8,047 nucleotides of DNA, from contig DDAD01000046.1 in NCBI GenBank assembly GCA_002333205.1, positions 75,604 through 83,650 of the forward strand, in the 5' to 3' direction. The notes beneath the pieces are model-generated. The model was not told where the DNA came from, did not search any database, and worked only from the letters and a program-made list of their open reading frames with translations. Positions 6,663 through 8,047 of the stretch are shown in pieces. Numbering within the stretch: position 1 is the stretch's first letter; every line of letters begins with the position of its first letter. The position numbers were made by a program, and so were the translations under genes. This stretch comes from Pedobacter sp. UBA2067. GTDB lineage: Bacteria; Bacteroidota; Bacteroidia; Sphingobacteriales; Sphingobacteriaceae.

Positions 6663-7052
6663 ATGAAACACGTTTGGTTGATCGATGATGATGAGGTTTT
6701 TGTATTCTTAACTAAAAAGTTGATTGCAAGATCGGAACAGGATGTATTGGTAGAAACCTACATCAACGGGCAGGAAGCTATAGAACAGCTGCAGCGACTG
6801 GCTCATGACGAAAATGCTTTGCCGGATCTGGTTCTGCTTGACCTGAATATGCCGGTAATGGATGGCTGGGAGTTCCTGAAAGCCTATGAAGAAATCTCCT
6901 TCAGCAATCCAGATAAAATTCACCTGTACATCGTAACTTCTTCAATTTCGCCCTACGAGGTGGAACGTGCCAAGCAGATTCCTTCGGTAGCGGAATTTAT
7001 TGTTAAGCCTATGGTAAAAGACAAGTTTATAGACTTAATTGCCGCTTTATAA
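6663..7052 (+). CDS. Single-domain response regulator (receiver only)
   Basis: A 129-residue protein that is entirely one CheY-like receiver domain. The acidic pocket is formed by residues 8-10 (IDDDE), the phosphoacceptor is Asp60 in LLDLNMPVMDG (58-68), the switch hydroxyl residue is in VTSS (91-94) and the conserved Lys115 is in VKP (114-116). There is no DNA-binding or enzymatic output domain, so it must act by protein contact, as a phosphorelay intermediate, or as a phosphate sink. It starts 4 bases after the histidine kinase stop codon, which strongly suggests one transcript and a cognate pair. The sequence style resembles small regulators paired with GAF/PAS kinases in Bacteroidota and cyanobacteria (Rcp1-like). 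Nothing is truncated or missing. Confidence 0.95.
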   Translation: MKHVWLIDDDEVFVFLTKKLIARSEQDVLVETYINGQEAIEQLQRLAHDENALPDLVLLDLNMPVMDGWEFLKAYEEISFSNPDKIHLYIVTSSISPYEVERAKQIPSVAEFIVKPMVKDKFIDLIAAL

Positions 7053-7061
7053 TCCAGATAC

Positions 7062-8047
7062 ATGTTTGAAAACCACACCATAAACTTTGACATTTTAAGA
7101 CAACGCGCTTTCAATTTGCGCTGGGCTACTGTTCCTGAAGGTGTAATTCCTTTAACTGCTGCAGATCCCGATTTTCCAAGTGCACCGGAAATTGCGGAAG
7201 CCATCATCCGATTTACGAAAGACCGCTATCTTTCCTACGGGCCTCCTGCAGGTTTGCCGGAGTTTAAAGAAAGTGTAGCACGTTTTTTCCAGGAGAAACG
7301 CCAGATACCGACCTCAGCAGAGCTGCTTTTTCCCGTTGACAGTGCTGCTTTCGGCATTTATGTGATCTGCAGGGCTTTTCTCAAAGGCGGCGATGAAGCG
7401 ATCGTCTTTGATCCGGTGGATTTCCTGTTCCGCTATTCCGTGGAAAATGTAGGTGCAACAGCGATACCTTTCGCCATTCCGCCTACAGATACACCAGTGG
7501 TTTTTGATCGTTTGGAGCAGCTGATCGGTAAGAACACCAAAATGATCTGTCTGTGTAACCCATTAAATCCTACTGGAAAGGTGTTCACCAGGGAAGAGCT
7601 GACCCGCATTGGTGAACTGGCGGTAAGGCATAACCTGATCATCCTTTCTGACGAGATCTGGAGTGATATTGTATTCCAACCGCATGTTTTCACCAGCATT
7701 GCCTCCATCAATGATGAAATTCGCAACCAGACCGTCACTGTAACGGGTTACAGCAAGTCGTATGGCCTGGCTGGATTACGCATCGGGACGGTTGTGGCAT
7801 CAAACACCGCGCATTATGAACGCTTGTTTGAAGCTTCGTTGCATACTTCAACCATTCATGGTGCCAACGTACTTTCGCAGGTTGCCGTTGTGGCGGCGCT
7901 AGATGAATGTGGCTACTGGCTGGATGGCTTCGTTTCGCACCTGCAAAGGATGCGTGACCTGATTACCACAGGTCTGAACAGCGTAGAGGGTTTCAATTGC
8001 AGAACTCCGGAAGGCTGTTACGTCGCTTTTACCGATATTAAAGGTAC
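7062..8047 (+). CDS. PLP-dependent class I/II aminotransferase or MalY/PatB-like C-S lyase (3' partial)
   Basis: The frame opens at ATG 7062, 9 bases after the response regulator stop, and stays open to the window end, giving 328 complete codons; the family is usually 380-400 residues, so roughly the last 60 are outside. Visible features of fold-type I enzymes are the N-terminal ADPDFP (34-39), the substrate/cofactor Asn in CNPLNPTG (165-172), the PLP-ring Asp197 in SDEIW (196-200), and the attachment site GYSKSYGLAGLRIG (229-242) with Lys232 as the Schiff-base lysine; that site fits the classical class-I aminotransferase pattern. The DxDFP element and the DEIW sequence (rather than the commoner DEVY) recall the MalY/PatB group of cystathionine beta-lyases, so the reaction is uncertain: amino-acid transamination or C-S bond cleavage. 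The expected Gly-Ala/Ser phosphate-binding turn reads VDSAAFG (92-98). Tight spacing suggests co-transcription with the two-component genes. Confidence 0.9.
   Translation, partial: MFENHTINFDILRQRAFNLRWATVPEGVIPLTAADPDFPSAPEIAEAIIRFTKDRYLSYGPPAGLPEFKESVARFFQEKRQIPTSAELLFPVDSAAFGIYVICRAFLKGGDEAIVFDPVDFLFRYSVENVGATAIPFAIPPTDTPVVFDRLEQLIGKNTKMICLCNPLNPTGKVFTREELTRIGELAVRHNLIILSDEIWSDIVFQPHVFTSIASINDEIRNQTVTVTGYSKSYGLAGLRIGTVVASNTAHYERLFEASLHTSTIHGANVLSQVAVVAALDECGYWLDGFVSHLQRMRDLITTGLNSVEGFNCRTPEGCYVAFTDIKG

Overview
The window looks like a chromosomal segment from a member of the Bacteroidota, most likely a Pedobacter/Sphingobacteriaceae-type organism. This is inferred from protein style and from gene starts: A/T-rich leaders without clear Shine-Dalgarno sequences, a soluble GAF-PAS-PAS histidine kinase paired with a receiver-only regulator, and possible promoter elements resembling the Bacteroidota TAnnTTTG type. 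No rRNA, tRNA, CRISPR array, insertion sequence or integrase was found.

Positions 1-3556 are the distal end of a surface polysaccharide (O-antigen, capsule or exopolysaccharide) cluster, all on the plus strand. A membrane protein of the repeat-unit polymerase (Wzy) type is cut by the window start. After a 276-base non-coding gap come a GNAT acetyltransferase, a DegT/DnrJ/EryC1/StrS sugar aminotransferase overlapping it by 4 bases, and a family 2 glycosyltransferase 26 bases further on. The simplest reading is that the aminotransferase makes a nucleotide-linked amino sugar, probably a 4-amino-4,6-dideoxyhexose, the GNAT enzyme N-acylates it, the glycosyltransferase builds the repeat unit with this or another sugar, and the polymerase joins the units.

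Positions 3557-3819 contain the most unusual item: a diverged, frameshifted second copy of the last 21 codons of the glycosyltransferase, stop codon and some 3' flank included. It appears to be the tail of a lost paralogous glycosyltransferase gene and marks the end of the cluster as a site of rearrangement.

Positions 3820-4512 encode a secreted SGNH/GDSL esterase with all four catalytic blocks, followed by a plausible intrinsic terminator. Positions 4679 to the window end form a tightly spaced run: a 659-residue cytosolic histidine kinase, a single-domain response regulator 4 bases later, and a PLP-dependent class I aminotransferase 9 bases after that, cut by the window end. The kinase and regulator clearly form a two-component pair without a DNA-binding output. 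Whether the aminotransferase belongs with it functionally is unknown.

Most of the window is ordinary for this kind of genome. No evidence was found for a wholly new system; the glycosyltransferase-tail remnant and the kinase/regulator/aminotransferase linkage are the points most worth checking.
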